NCBI GenBank assembly: GCA_014584345.1
Contig: JACTNB010000023.1
Location: 1-64,000, forward strand
Direction: 5' to 3'
Length of the DNA stretch: 64,000 nt
Origin: Planctomycetota bacterium
Lineage (GTDB): Bacteria; Planctomycetota; Planctomycetia; Planctomycetales; Planctomycetaceae
Numbering within the stretch: position 1 is the first letter of the stretch; the number at the start of each line of letters is the position of its first letter. The notes under the pieces were generated by a model. The model was not told where the DNA came from, searched no databases, and saw nothing but the letters and a program-made list of their open reading frames with translations. The position numbers and the translations under genes are program-made. Below, in pieces: positions 43,582-53,600 of this stretch.

Positions 43582-44775
43582 TCAGGATGCCTGCTCTGCA
43601 TTTTCGAAGAGCATGGCAATTCCCATGCCTCCGCCAATGCACAGAGCGGCGATGCCGAGGCGACTCCGCCGGCGTTGCATCTCATGCACCAGCGTTACTG
43701 CCACACGAGCACCGCTGGCACCCAAGGGGTGTCCCAGTGCGATCGCTCCGCCATTCACATTGACACGTTCGAGATCCCAGTCCAATACCTTTCCCACCGC
43801 CAGAGCTTGGGCCGCGAAGGCTTCGTTCACTTCCAGTAGATCGATGTCGGCCAATTGCAGCGATTCCTTTTGCAGCAGTTTCTTGATGGCCAACGCTGGC
43901 CCCATCCCCATCTCCATCGGGTCGAGCCCGACAATGCAATACGAACGAATCCATGCAAGCGGCAGCAAGCCAAGCCGTTGCACTTGCGAATCCTTAACCA
44001 GCAGTAATGCTGCGGCTCCATCATTGATACCTGACGCATTGGCTGCCGTAACGGTGCCCCCCTCCTGAAAGCAAGGTTTCAGTCCGGCAAGCTTGTCATC
44101 TTCAACTGTTTCTCGCGGATGTTCGTCTCGTCGGACGATGCTCGGCTGGCCATTTCGTTGCGGCACAGCGACAGGAACAATCTCATGCTCAAACCTGCCC
44201 GCTTGTCGTGCCGCTTGGTAACGCTGCTGGCTGAGTACGGCAAAGCGATCTTGATCCTTCCGTGAGATATTGAACTGCCTGGCAAGATGCTCGGCCGTGG
44301 AGCCCATGTGGCAATCATAGAATTTGTCCCAGAGTGCATCTTGAAGCAACGTATCCACCATTGGCTGATGCCCTAATCGCAAGCCCGCTCGCGCTTTCGG
44401 TAATACATAGGGAGCGTTGCTCATGCTTTCCATTCCGCCCGCAAGGATCATTTGGGCATTGCCTGCCAGAATCGACTCGGCTCCCATGGCGACGGCTTTC
44501 AAACCCGAACCGCACAGCATATTGATCGTGGTCGCGGGAACCTGATAGCCTAAAGCTGCATGTACCGCTGCTTGGCGTGCCGGGTTCGCGCCCGAGCCGG
44601 TTGAATAGACTTGGCCCATCAGGACTTCATCGATCTGATCCGCAGCGACCTGACTGCGACGCAACGCTTCAGCGATGGCGACGCTGCCCAAACGATCCGC
44701 TGACAGATTGGCGAACACGCCTTGAAACGAGCCGATGGGCGTGCGCGTTGCGGCGACAATGGCAACTCGATTCAT
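43582..44775 (-). CDS. acetyl-CoA acetyltransferase (thiolase)
   Basis: 397 residues. All thiolase motifs are present: nucleophile Cys in NMLCGSGLKAVAMG, NVNGGAIALGHPLGASGAR with the catalytic His, and CIGGGMGIAMLFEN with the second Cys. It cleaves acetoacetyl-CoA to two acetyl-CoA, the end step of the operon's pathway. Its start overlaps the end of the ligase gene by four bases. Confidence 0.93.
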   Translation of the reverse strand: MNRVAIVAATRTPIGSFQGVFANLSADRLGSVAIAEALRRSQVAADQIDEVLMGQVYSTGSGANPARQAAVHAALGYQVPATTINMLCGSGLKAVAMGAESILAGNAQMILAGGMESMSNAPYVLPKARAGLRLGHQPMVDTLLQDALWDKFYDCHMGSTAEHLARQFNISRKDQDRFAVLSQQRYQAARQAGRFEHEIVPVAVPQRNGQPSIVRRDEHPRETVEDDKLAGLKPCFQEGGTVTAANASGINDGAAALLLVKDSQVQRLGLLPLAWIRSYCIVGLDPMEMGMGPALAIKKLLQKESLQLADIDLLEVNEAFAAQALAVGKVLDWDLERVNVNGGAIALGHPLGASGARVAVTLVHEMQRRRSRLGIAALCIGGGMGIAMLFENAEQAS

Positions 44776-46832
44776 GGCGTGCTTGATCCTTGTTCGGTGC
44801 TGAGATAAAGATTTCGCAGACTCCGACGCAGCACCTTGTTCGATGCCGTTCGGGGAAGCTTGTCGATCAACTTAACTGCCTTGATCTTGAACAACGGATT
44901 GAGCCGAGACTTGATCAGTTGTTGCATGTCGATTTGCAGCTCGCTTAGGGTAACCTCCGCCTGAAGCACCGCATAGACAACCAGTTGCTCCGGCCCGCCA
45001 CCAGGGGGCGGAACCGAGATCGCGGCCAGTTCGCGCACGGCCGGATGCTGCACCAGCAATTGCTCGATTTCAACACAACTGACTTTGATGCCGCCCAGGT
45101 TCATTGCGTCGTCGATCCTGCCATGCGCCCGATAGTAACCGTCCGGCAGTTCTTCAATCTGATCCCCGTGGCGGCGCAGGACTTGATGCTGGGGACCGCG
45201 AGGAATCTCGGCATAGTAGACATCATGATGGTTACGATTCAGCAGGCGATTGGACAAGCCGATTGCTGGCGGTTCAAAGAAGACCTCTCCGATTCGGCTA
45301 ATTTGAAATTGGTCGTCCATCAACAGCCACGAAAAACCCATCGCCTTGGCGGAAAATAAGCCTGGCACCGCAGGTTTCGTAAGTGTTCCCGTGATGTAAC
45401 CGCCCCCAGTCTCGGTGCCACCGCAATACTCGATCACCGGTCGATAGCCGGCCCGTGACATCAGCCACAGCATATCGTTGGCGTTGGAACACTCGCCGGT
45501 CGAACTGAAGAGACGGATCGAACTCCAATCCAGACCAGCAGGATGATCATGCTTGCGCCACTCGGAAACGAGACTTGGGACCAGCCCCAGCATCGTGACT
45601 CCAGCCTGTTGCACAAACTCGCAAAACGCTCTGCCAGTGGGAATCGCTGGAGACAACGCAATTGTGGCTTTGTTAATCAGTGCTGCATACACCAACCACG
45701 GGCCCATCATCCAGCCTAGGTTTGTTGGCCAGCATAACACGTCGGTTGCATGTACGTCTTGATGAAAGTAAGCATCGCCGGCCGATTTAATGGGTGTCGT
45801 TTGATCCCAAGGAATAGCTTTCGGCTGACCGGTGGTCCCAGACGAGAAGAGGATCGTTGTCTCGTGCTCGGGACTGCGAACAACGCAGTTCAAGCGAGTG
45901 TTGGCAGAAAGAAAGTCTTCCCATTCCAAGTCCCCCTCGCGCAACTCGATTTGGCGACGCGAAGATGCTCGCAACATGATGGCTCGCAAATCTTGATGCA
46001 TCGCGATTTTCGCAAACAGCCCATGGGCTTTCCCGCCACGCATGACCTCGTCTTGAATGAAGATACACTTCGGCTGCGTAATCTCAATGCGGACGGCCAT
46101 CTCGTTTTCTGAAAAACTGTCCGCAATGGTTACAGCCGAACAGCCAGCAGCAATGATGCCCAGAAAGATAGCGATTGCATCGGCGGTCATGGGCATCGTG
46201 ATCGCCACGCGATCCCCCGGTTTGACCCCCAGTTCCGCCAGCCCGTTGGCCACGCGTGCGGTAAGCGCTTTGAGCTGACCATAAGACAAGTAGTCCAACT
46301 TGTTATCCAAGTCACCCAAGATGATTGCCACAGCCTCGTCGTTGGCTTGAAAGCAGCTTTCGACGATATTCAAAGTTGCTCCAGCATACCACTGGGTATG
46401 CTCAACACCGCTGGACGTATCGCAATACCGAACCGCTGGGCTGTGAAAGCGAATGGCCAATGCTTCGGCCAGCTTGTTTGCGAACTCCTCAGGATGATGA
46501 ACGGACCATTCGTGCAACGCTTCATAAGCCGAGAACCCAAGCGACTTCATCCAATGGGCCAGATGTGTAGCTTCCACTTCTTCGGCTCGCGGAATCCAAG
46601 CTGGACAGGGTAATTGTTGCTGGCGATGCTGTGCATAATTCCATTCATACATCAATTCGTCAGCGGCGAACGGTGTGGACGGAGTCAGCAACTCGGACGT
46701 GATTTTTTGCCATCGCACCAGCGCGTCGTCAATCCAGCCCCAGTCATTCAGTAGTGAACACCAGCGAACTGCCTCGACATGAGACAAGCCACAGGCCGTC
46801 AATTGGTCAACATTATGCGACACGTCACGCAT
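44772..46832 (-). CDS. acetoacetate-CoA ligase-like AMP-forming synthetase
   Basis: About 686 residues from ATG 46832 (TTAGGAAG just upstream; 46910 is also in frame). Architecture as in acetyl/acetoacetyl-CoA synthetases: adenylation core TILFSSGTTGQPKAIPWDQT, YCGGTETGGGYITG, hinge YRAHGRIDDAMNLGGIKVS, and catalytic Lys in PRTASNKVLRRSLR. An unusual feature is a long N-terminal region (~150 residues) before the core. With thiolase and hydroxybutyrate dehydrogenase next to it, acetoacetate is the most likely substrate. First gene of the operon, transcribed away from the GntR regulator. Confidence 0.85.
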   Translation of the reverse strand: MRDVSHNVDQLTACGLSHVEAVRWCSLLNDWGWIDDALVRWQKITSELLTPSTPFAADELMYEWNYAQHRQQQLPCPAWIPRAEEVEATHLAHWMKSLGFSAYEALHEWSVHHPEEFANKLAEALAIRFHSPAVRYCDTSSGVEHTQWYAGATLNIVESCFQANDEAVAIILGDLDNKLDYLSYGQLKALTARVANGLAELGVKPGDRVAITMPMTADAIAIFLGIIAAGCSAVTIADSFSENEMAVRIEITQPKCIFIQDEVMRGGKAHGLFAKIAMHQDLRAIMLRASSRRQIELREGDLEWEDFLSANTRLNCVVRSPEHETTILFSSGTTGQPKAIPWDQTTPIKSAGDAYFHQDVHATDVLCWPTNLGWMMGPWLVYAALINKATIALSPAIPTGRAFCEFVQQAGVTMLGLVPSLVSEWRKHDHPAGLDWSSIRLFSSTGECSNANDMLWLMSRAGYRPVIEYCGGTETGGGYITGTLTKPAVPGLFSAKAMGFSWLLMDDQFQISRIGEVFFEPPAIGLSNRLLNRNHHDVYYAEIPRGPQHQVLRRHGDQIEELPDGYYRAHGRIDDAMNLGGIKVSCVEIEQLLVQHPAVRELAAISVPPPGGGPEQLVVYAVLQAEVTLSELQIDMQQLIKSRLNPLFKIKAVKLIDKLPRTASNKVLRRSLRNLYLSTEQGSSTP

Positions 46833-47332
46833 CTTCCTAAAATTCGACAACGATCCAGATGTTGTTCTTGGGTGATCCCCAATACAACCAGCTTCCCGGC
46901 GGCAACCCATTCTTTGGTCTTATTGTGCCAGACCAGCACATGTTGGCCGCAGCCCGCTCACCACGACGCAAACGGAATTACAAGCACTTTCTTACTGCGA
47001 TACTGATCGAGCGAGACAGGCCGACCATCGTCGATGACCGGAAGCGCGAAAGCAACATGACGCGAACCGACTTGTGGTGTTTATTCGTCAGCCACAGTCG
47101 TTGCGACCGAGACAACCCAGTTTAGCCCTCGGCCAATCCAACTGACCAAGATCCGATCATGTTTCGAATTGCATCCAGAGGTCCCTGAATTACTTCAGCC
47201 ATATCTGAAAGTTCACCCCATCAACAAGTAACTTCTAGACATTACAGGTTCAGATTGCAAGATAGGTAAATATTCGCTGACGGGGTGAACCCTTTTCAAG
47301 CTTGCCAGACACGACGGACTTGTCACTCAGCT
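46833..47332. other. divergent control region, no gene seen
   Basis: About 500 bases between the ligase start and the GntR gene's operator. Open frames here are short and without homology I can see. It must hold the promoter of the 3-hydroxybutyrate operon; a palindromic CAAGCTTG lies near 47298. Confidence 0.45.
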
Positions 47333-47347
47333 GATTATCTGATAATC
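47333..47347. promoter_or_regulatory. perfect palindrome, candidate GntR operator
   Basis: GATTATC-T-GATAATC, a perfect 15-bp palindrome 43 bases upstream of the FadR-type regulator start. Position and symmetry fit an autoregulatory operator. No second copy was seen near the divergent operon start. Confidence 0.5.
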
Positions 47348-47389
47348 TGGCGCATCTCGGCACATGTTGCAATCGGCAGAGGAGGAAGC

Positions 47390-48061
47390 ATGAAAACAAT
47401 TCGTCGTCCGAAGATGCGGGATCAGGTTTCGGAACAAATCAAGCAATTGATCGTCCAGGAAAAACTGATGCCAGGAGATCGGCTGCCGACGGAAACACAG
47501 CTTGCGGAAACGTTCGGGATCAGTCGGCTCAGCCTCCGCGAGGCCACGAAAACCCTCGAATTCCTGGGCATCATCGAATCAAAAACCGGTGTGGGACTGA
47601 CCGTCGGGCGGCTCGATATGGGGCGGCTGACCAGTCACCTTGGGTTTCATTCAGGGCTGATCGATGCCGATCCGCAACAGTTGATTGATAGCCGCGTCAT
47701 TATCGAAACCGGCGTGTTGCCGCACGTCGTGAGTCGAATGGCTGATGATCCGTCAGTTGTGAGAGAGTTTCAAGAACTGGTCGACCAGTTTCGTTCCGCA
47801 CGGAGCGTCAAGGCAGCCATCGGAATCGACATTCAGTTCCATCAATTGCTGGTCGAAACGAGTGGTCTGCAGCCGATCATCGCGTTCAATGAGTTGCTTG
47901 CGGTGTTCTTTCAGCGATTTTATGACGCCATTAAGAAAGTCGATCTGCAAGTCGGTATCGAGCATCACCAGCGCCTTGTCGATTTATTGGCGGCAGGAAA
48001 TCTGGATGCGGCCATCGCCGATTTGCGCGTGCATATCGAAGCCAATAAGGAGCGACTTTAA
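47390..48061 (+). CDS. FadR-subfamily GntR transcription regulator
   Basis: About 223 residues. The winged HTH (MRDQVSEQIKQLIVQEKLMPGDRL, TETQLAETFGISRLSLREA, LEFLGIIESKTGVGLTV) and an all-helical FCD ligand domain (DSRVIIETGVLPHVVSRM, DIQFHQLLVETSG, EHHQRLVDLLAAGNLDAAI) with metal-binding-type Asp and His residues. GGAGGA precedes ATG 47390; the longer frame from 47285 is rejected. Divergent from the 3-hydroxybutyrate operon and probably its regulator. Its stop overlaps the next ATG (TAATG), coupling it to a truncated cytochrome gene. Confidence 0.88.
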   Translation: MKTIRRPKMRDQVSEQIKQLIVQEKLMPGDRLPTETQLAETFGISRLSLREATKTLEFLGIIESKTGVGLTVGRLDMGRLTSHLGFHSGLIDADPQQLIDSRVIIETGVLPHVVSRMADDPSVVREFQELVDQFRSARSVKAAIGIDIQFHQLLVETSGLQPIIAFNELLAVFFQRFYDAIKKVDLQVGIEHHQRLVDLLAAGNLDAAIADLRVHIEANKERL

Positions 48062-48924
48062 TGCTGAGCCGTTCATTTATGCTCCTTCTCGCCAGCGTTG
48101 CTGTTGTCAGTGCGGTCCACGGGGCTGATCCGACCGATGCCTTTCTCACCAAATACTGCCTTCGTTGTCATGGACCGGATAGCCAGGAGGGTGAATTGCG
48201 GGTCGACCGGCTTTCGCGTGATTTCAATTCGGGAGTGGATACCCAGCAATGGGCGGAGGTCATCGAGCGGATCAATGTTGGTGAGATGCCTCCGGAAGAC
48301 AAGCCGCAACCGACGCAGGATGAGATCTCGGCATTCGTTACCATGTTAGACGCTCGGATCAAAGAGGGTAAGGCTGCGCGGATGGCGGCTCGCCCGCCTG
48401 TGGCGCATTATCGACTTAGCCGCAAAGAGTATCAGAACACGGTCTACGACTTGCTGAGTGTGCATTATGACCCGACACAACCGGGCGAACTGAATGAAGA
48501 TACGCTTTGGCATGGTTACGAACGCATCGGTTCAGAGCTTTCGCTTTCGTCTTCGCATGCCGAGCGCTACTACCGCGCCGCGCATACGGTCCTGGACCGT
48601 GCCTTCCCGGCAGAACCGGTGAAGACACGCCAGGTTCGCAGGACGGCCGCGGAGATTCGGTATCGTGGCGGAGAGGAACAGCGGGATTGGCTGAAGCGGC
48701 TTGGCATTGAGCGGCGCTTACGTTACCTAATCAACCCCGGTTTGCCATTTCGCCAGGAGACACGCCACACCGCGCTGTCGCCAGATTGGTTCGGCCGCGG
48801 TGAAGAGAAACCACAGAGTGGCCTCTACCGCATGCGCCTCCAGGCCAGCGGATTAGCGTTAAGCTTTCAGAAGACATCGACTATGTTCAAACGACACGAC
48901 TTTAAATGGGCGGGGCGACGATGA
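48061..48924 (+). pseudogene. PSCyt1/DUF1587-type cytochrome c protein, truncated
   Basis: 287 codons: signal peptide, haem-binding CLRCH (residues ~33-37), GEMPPEDKPQPTQDEI, then a DUF1587-like block (YRLSRKEYQNTVYDLL) and LYRMRLQASG. Full-length planctomycete relatives are far longer and carry DUF1592, DUF1588 and DUF1585 domains, as at 58564-60555. Homology ends abruptly at about 48850 and the last ~23 residues look random. Probably a deletion remnant, though a short secreted haem protein could still be made. Confidence 0.7.
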
Positions 48925-49193
48925 CCTTGAAGCATTCGCACGGCGCGCACACACATGCCCACATGGCGATCGAAGGTTCCATGGATGCTGGGGAGCAAGA
49001 GGGAGAGATTCCTCTGGGAAGTAGTGGCATTCAGATTCGTTTGAAGATGGACTTGGTCCTGGAGAGGTTTCGCCCTGGAAGAATCGTTCGCATTCGGCCC
49101 ATGAATTGGCCGTCTGATCTCATCCCGCGGGAAGAATGGATCGGCGAAGATTACGAGGATCGCTTCCCAACGCCGGCCATCTTCAACAAGTAA
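48921..49193 (+). CDS. short ORF of unknown function
   Basis: About 90 residues starting MTLKHSHGAHTHAHMAIEG with a His-rich N terminus, then LVLERFRPGRIVRIRPMNW and EDYEDRFPTPAIFNK. It overlaps the end of the truncated cytochrome gene by four bases. No family recognised; it may be the far end of the gene that the deletion removed, or a chance frame. Confidence 0.35.
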   Translation: MTLKHSHGAHTHAHMAIEGSMDAGEQEGEIPLGSSGIQIRLKMDLVLERFRPGRIVRIRPMNWPSDLIPREEWIGEDYEDRFPTPAIFNK

Positions 49194-49249
49194 TGATTCT
49201 AATTAAACGCCAGTGAAACCTGTCGTACCAAGAGTATAGAGACACCACG

Positions 49250-52207
49250 ATGAACCGAACACCTAAGACATCGTCCATGCTCGTGATTTTAACGTTTTCT
49301 TGCATGATCACAGCAACGGCCAAGTCGCAAGCGGAGGAATCAGCAGCAAACACAATGTCTGCAGAGGCCCGCGCATTCTTCGAGAAAGAAGTGCGCCCTT
49401 TGCTGGTCAAGCGTTGCTTCGAATGCCACGGGGGATCGAAGACCGAAGGTGGCCTGTCGCTAGCTTCGGCTGAGGGTTGGAAGCTTGGCGGCGACAGCGG
49501 CCCGGCGATTGTCCCCGGCAAGCCCGATGAGAGCCTTCTAATCGAGGCCATCAACTACGGTTCGTTGGAGATGCCGCCTGCCGAACGTGGCGGCAAATTG
49601 GCCGCACGCGAGATCGCCATCCTCACCAAATGGGTCGAAATGGGTGCCCCCGATCCGCGGACCGGAAGTGAAGTGCTCGGAGGCATGACGTTAGATGAGG
49701 CGAAGAGCTGGTGGGCGTTCCAACCGTTGCCAGAAGTGCGGCCAGCCGAGTCGCCGATCGAGGATATTGAACGCATCGACGCGTTGCTGAATCGCGAGAT
49801 CGAGAACCGTGGCTTGGAGTTGGCGCCGGCAGCCGATCGGCGGACGTTGCTGCGGCGGTTGACCTATGACTTGACCGGCTTGCCGCCGACCCACGATGAG
49901 GTGGAAGCGTTCACCGCAGATGAGTCGCCCGATGCACTCGCCAAGGTGATCGACCGCCTGCTCGACTCGCCGCGGTACGGCGAGCAATGGGGACGGCACT
50001 GGCTCGACGTGGTGCGTTACGCCGACACGGCGGGCGAGAATGCGGATTTCCCATTGCCCCATGCCTGGCGTTATCGCAATTGGGTGATTGATGCCTTCCA
50101 GCGCGACATGCCGTTCGACCAGTTCGTCCGCATGCAGTTGGCCGGTGACCTGCTGGCCGACGAGTCGAATGCGGAAGAGCGTGCGGATGGCATCATCGCG
50201 ACCGGGTATCTGGCGCTGGCTCGCCGCTTCGGCCACGATAGCGACAAGGATATGCATCTCACCTATGAAGATGTGATTGACAATCTCGGCAAGAACTTTC
50301 TGGGGCTGAGCCTGGGCTGCGCCCGCTGTCACGATCACAAGTACGACCCGGTCGGTGCAGAGGACTACTATGCGCTCTACGGCATCTTTGAGAGCACGAG
50401 GTTCGCCTTCCCCGGCTGTGAGGCCAAGCAGAAGACGCGCGACATGGTGCCGTTGCTCCCGCAAGAACAAATCAATGCCCTTGTGAATCCCAAGCGGGAG
50501 GATGTTGCGGAACTAGACGCGGCGAAAAAGAAACAGCTGGAAGCCAGGACGGCGGCCGGTGAGTCCGTCGAGAAGTTGGTTGGTGATCATCGTCGGGTGC
50601 TGGCCGAGTCACAGGTCGCGGAAGGTGCCAGCGTCCCTTTCTCTCAGTCGATCAATGTCCGCAAGGGCGAAGTGATCCAATTGACGGTCTCGCCGAACCA
50701 AAGCCATGGTGCGGACACGACGCGGGTCGAGTGGCAGATCTCGGAAACTCGCGCCGCGAAACGCTCGTGGAGCGTGGCGGAGCTGGTTGCGAATCTGATG
50801 AAGGGCAACCCCTATCCGGCATCGCATGGAGTACAGTGGTGTTTTCTCGAAACCACGCCCGTGCTGATGTTTTTGGCAGAGCAACGTCCCAACGTGGACG
50901 GCAATGCAGCGTTGAAATCCTGGGGAAACGGAAACACACCCTGGGCTTTGGTGAACACGGATGACCAGCAAGTGATGGCCTGGACCACGCTCACGGCGGA
51001 GTCGTTCTTTCTGCACCCAGGTCCCAATCGACCTGTCGCCGTGGCCTGGGTCAGTCCCCTGGACGGCGAAGTCACACTGAGCGGCCTTGTGGCGGACGCA
51101 CACCCGAGCAACAGTGACGGGGTGGCCTTTGAGCTGTCCCACATTGCCACACCTGAATACGGTCCCGCGCTTGTGAAACTCGGCCAGAGTTTCCCGCCAG
51201 TTGAAGTGCCCTCAGCCAAACCTGAAAAGCGTGTGATCCCTGTGGCCTATGCCGTGGTTGAAGGAGAGACGAAGAACGCGCGATTTCAAAAAGCGGGCGA
51301 GCCGGAACAGCTGGGGCCAGAGGTGCCGCGACGCTGGTTGTCGATCTTTGGTGGAACGCAGGTTCCAGAGGATGCTGGCAGCGGTCGCCGCGAGCTGAGT
51401 GAGTGGGTTGCCAAGCATCCGTTGACCGCGCGGGTGATGGTGAACCGGATTTGGGAATGGCATTTCGGACAAGGGCTGGTGCGATCTTCGAACGATTTCG
51501 GCACACAAGGGGAAGCCCCGACGCATCCGGAACTGCTCGACTTCCTGGCGTCCCGGTTCGTGCAAAGCGGATATAGCGTGAAAGCGATGCACCGATTGAT
51601 TCTGCACACCGATGCGTTTCAGCGAGCCAGCGCGACGCCTGTAGCGGCGGATCCCGACAACCGCTGGCTGTCGCATTTCAACCGTCGACGTCTCACAGCA
51701 GAAGAACTGCGTGACAACTTGCTAAATACCTCGGGGCAACTTGATCTCACCCCGGGCAAAGCGCATCCATTCCCGGAGGAAAGCACCTGGAAGTTCACGC
51801 AGCACCATCCTTTCAACGCCGTCTATGAGACAGACAAACGCAGCGTCTACATGATGGTGCAGCGACAGCGACGGCACCCGTTTCTTGCCTTGTTCGATGG
51901 CGCTGATCCAAACGCTTCCACGCCGGCGCGAGAAACAACCACCGTGCCGACTCAGGCGTTGTACTTCATCAACGATCCATTCTTCCACGCGCAGGCTGCG
52001 AAGCTCGCTGCGATCATCCTGGAAACTCCAGGGGATGATGCCCGTGTGCTGCAGGCCTACCGCAGACTGTTCCAGAGAGAACCAACGCCATCCGAGCAGC
52101 AGCGTGCTGCTAAGTTCCTACACAACTACCCCGGGGACGCCAGGGAGAAATGGTCCGCACTTTCCCGCGTCCTGCTGGCAAGCAACGAATTCCTGTTTGT
52201 GGAGTAA
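49250..52207 (+). CDS. planctomycete cytochrome c protein, DUF1549/DUF1553 (PSCyt1-PSCyt2-PSD1)
   Basis: 985 residues. Signal peptide, haem c motif CFECH in LLVKRCFECHGGSKTEGGL, the DUF1549 part (LLRRLTYDLTGLPPTHDEVEA, YGEQWGRHWLDVVRYADTAG, SLGCARCHDHKYDPV with a second CARCH-type motif) and a C-terminal DUF1553 part (VNRIWEWHFGQGLVRSSNDFG, TPARETTTVPTQALYFIND). A middle insert (residues ~400-680) is less conserved. Exported haem protein of unknown reaction. Followed four bases later by a DUF1501 gene, its usual partner. Confidence 0.92.
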   Translation: MNRTPKTSSMLVILTFSCMITATAKSQAEESAANTMSAEARAFFEKEVRPLLVKRCFECHGGSKTEGGLSLASAEGWKLGGDSGPAIVPGKPDESLLIEAINYGSLEMPPAERGGKLAAREIAILTKWVEMGAPDPRTGSEVLGGMTLDEAKSWWAFQPLPEVRPAESPIEDIERIDALLNREIENRGLELAPAADRRTLLRRLTYDLTGLPPTHDEVEAFTADESPDALAKVIDRLLDSPRYGEQWGRHWLDVVRYADTAGENADFPLPHAWRYRNWVIDAFQRDMPFDQFVRMQLAGDLLADESNAEERADGIIATGYLALARRFGHDSDKDMHLTYEDVIDNLGKNFLGLSLGCARCHDHKYDPVGAEDYYALYGIFESTRFAFPGCEAKQKTRDMVPLLPQEQINALVNPKREDVAELDAAKKKQLEARTAAGESVEKLVGDHRRVLAESQVAEGASVPFSQSINVRKGEVIQLTVSPNQSHGADTTRVEWQISETRAAKRSWSVAELVANLMKGNPYPASHGVQWCFLETTPVLMFLAEQRPNVDGNAALKSWGNGNTPWALVNTDDQQVMAWTTLTAESFFLHPGPNRPVAVAWVSPLDGEVTLSGLVADAHPSNSDGVAFELSHIATPEYGPALVKLGQSFPPVEVPSAKPEKRVIPVAYAVVEGETKNARFQKAGEPEQLGPEVPRRWLSIFGGTQVPEDAGSGRRELSEWVAKHPLTARVMVNRIWEWHFGQGLVRSSNDFGTQGEAPTHPELLDFLASRFVQSGYSVKAMHRLILHTDAFQRASATPVAADPDNRWLSHFNRRRLTAEELRDNLLNTSGQLDLTPGKAHPFPEESTWKFTQHHPFNAVYETDKRSVYMMVQRQRRHPFLALFDGADPNASTPARETTTVPTQALYFINDPFFHAQAAKLAAIILETPGDDARVLQAYRRLFQREPTPSEQQRAAKFLHNYPGDAREKWSALSRVLLASNEFLFVE

Positions 52208-52211
52208 ACCA

Positions 52212-53600
52212 ATGACGAATCCATCCCGCCGCACCTTCCTGCGTTCCGCCGCAGCAAGTTCGATCCTGTTTCCCGGCATCGTGAATCAGTTGCTCGCCGA
52301 TGAGGAGGATCCGCTGGCTGTGCGCGATCCGCATTTTCCCGCCAAAGCAAAGAACGTCATTTTTCTGTTCATGACCGGCGGGGTTTCGCACATCGATACG
52401 TTCGACCCCAAGCCCGAGCTGACGAAGCAGCACGGTAAGGAGATTCCCTCGGACCACCCGTCGACGAAAGGCCGGCCTGATTACAGCCGCATTTTCCTTA
52501 AGAAACCTCAGTGGGAATTCAAGCCACATGGCCAGTGTGGCACCGAGGTCAGTTCGCTGTTCCCGCATGTTGCCGAGTGTGTCGATGACATCGCGCTGAT
52601 TCGCTCAATGTATACGTCGCACGCGAACCATTACAACTCGACATTGGCCATGCATACCGGCTCGTTCACAGTCCCGCGGCCCAGCATCGGTTCGTGGGCG
52701 ACCTACGGACTGGGAACCCTCAACCGCAACTTGCCGGGCTTCGTCGTCATCGCGCCTGCTCAGACCTACGCGGGGACGCAAGTCTATAGCAACGATATCC
52801 TGCCGGGCGCGTATCAGGGAACGCTGGTCGTTCCCGGCAAAGAGCCGGTGGCGAACGTCTCGCCGCGCGTTCCCGTTGATCACCAGCAACTGGAACTGGC
52901 GGCGTTGCGGGAGATAAATACCGAGCACCTCGCAACACGAGGGGGCGACCCGCAGTTGCTGGCACGATTGCAGACCTTTGAAACGGCATTCGGCATGCAG
53001 ATGGCCGTTCCCGATGCGTTCGACTTTGCGGATGAGACGCAAAGCACGCTGGACAGCTACGGTCTGAAGCCAGATCAGAAAACTGGTTTTGGCTGGCAGT
53101 GTCTGGCGGCCCGACGGCTCGTCGAACGAGGCGTCCGTTTCGTCGAACTGATCGACACAGGCTCTTCGGGGAACTGGGATGCCCACGGCGACATGTTGCG
53201 ACATGAGCCGCTCGCCAAGAATGTCGACCAGCCGATCGCCGCACTGCTCCGCGACCTCAAGCAACGCGGCATGCTGAACGAAACACTGGTCGTCTGGACG
53301 ACTGAGTTCGGTCGCACGCCGTTCAACAAGACGGCCGACCACAAAGGCCGAGAACACCATCCGTTGGGCTTCAGCTCGTGGATGGCCGGCGGCGGCGTGA
53401 AACCGGGCATGGTTCACGGTGCGACCGACGAGATCGGAATGAATGCGGTTGATAAACCAGTCCATGTCCGCGACTTCCACGCCACGATCCTGCACCTGAT
53501 GGGTCTTGATCATGAGCGTCTGTCGATGCGACACGCCGGCCTCGATGTCCGCCTGACCGGTGTCGAATACGCGCATGTTGTCAAGGAGATTCTGGCGTGA
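52212..53600 (+). CDS. DUF1501 secreted protein (Tat signal)
   Basis: About 462 residues from ATG 52212, four bases after the cytochrome gene. N-terminal twin-arginine signal (SRRTFLRSAAASSILFPG), then alkaline-phosphatase-superfamily-like blocks of DUF1501: VIFLFMTGGVSHIDTFDPKP, NHYNSTLAMHTGSF, GNWDAHGDMLRHEPL, VVWTTEFGRTPFNKT and DHKGREHHPLGFSSWMAGGG. An ATG at 51885 in the same frame lies inside the upstream gene and is rejected. DUF1501 proteins are regularly paired with DUF1549/1553 cytochromes; the reaction is not established. Confidence 0.92.
   Translation: MTNPSRRTFLRSAAASSILFPGIVNQLLADEEDPLAVRDPHFPAKAKNVIFLFMTGGVSHIDTFDPKPELTKQHGKEIPSDHPSTKGRPDYSRIFLKKPQWEFKPHGQCGTEVSSLFPHVAECVDDIALIRSMYTSHANHYNSTLAMHTGSFTVPRPSIGSWATYGLGTLNRNLPGFVVIAPAQTYAGTQVYSNDILPGAYQGTLVVPGKEPVANVSPRVPVDHQQLELAALREINTEHLATRGGDPQLLARLQTFETAFGMQMAVPDAFDFADETQSTLDSYGLKPDQKTGFGWQCLAARRLVERGVRFVELIDTGSSGNWDAHGDMLRHEPLAKNVDQPIAALLRDLKQRGMLNETLVVWTTEFGRTPFNKTADHKGREHHPLGFSSWMAGGGVKPGMVHGATDEIGMNAVDKPVHVRDFHATILHLMGLDHERLSMRHAGLDVRLTGVEYAHVVKEILA

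Noticed and set aside
52605..53576. 323-codon minus-strand open frame
   Set aside because: Antisense to the well-supported DUF1501 gene, with no recognisable motif or ribosome site.
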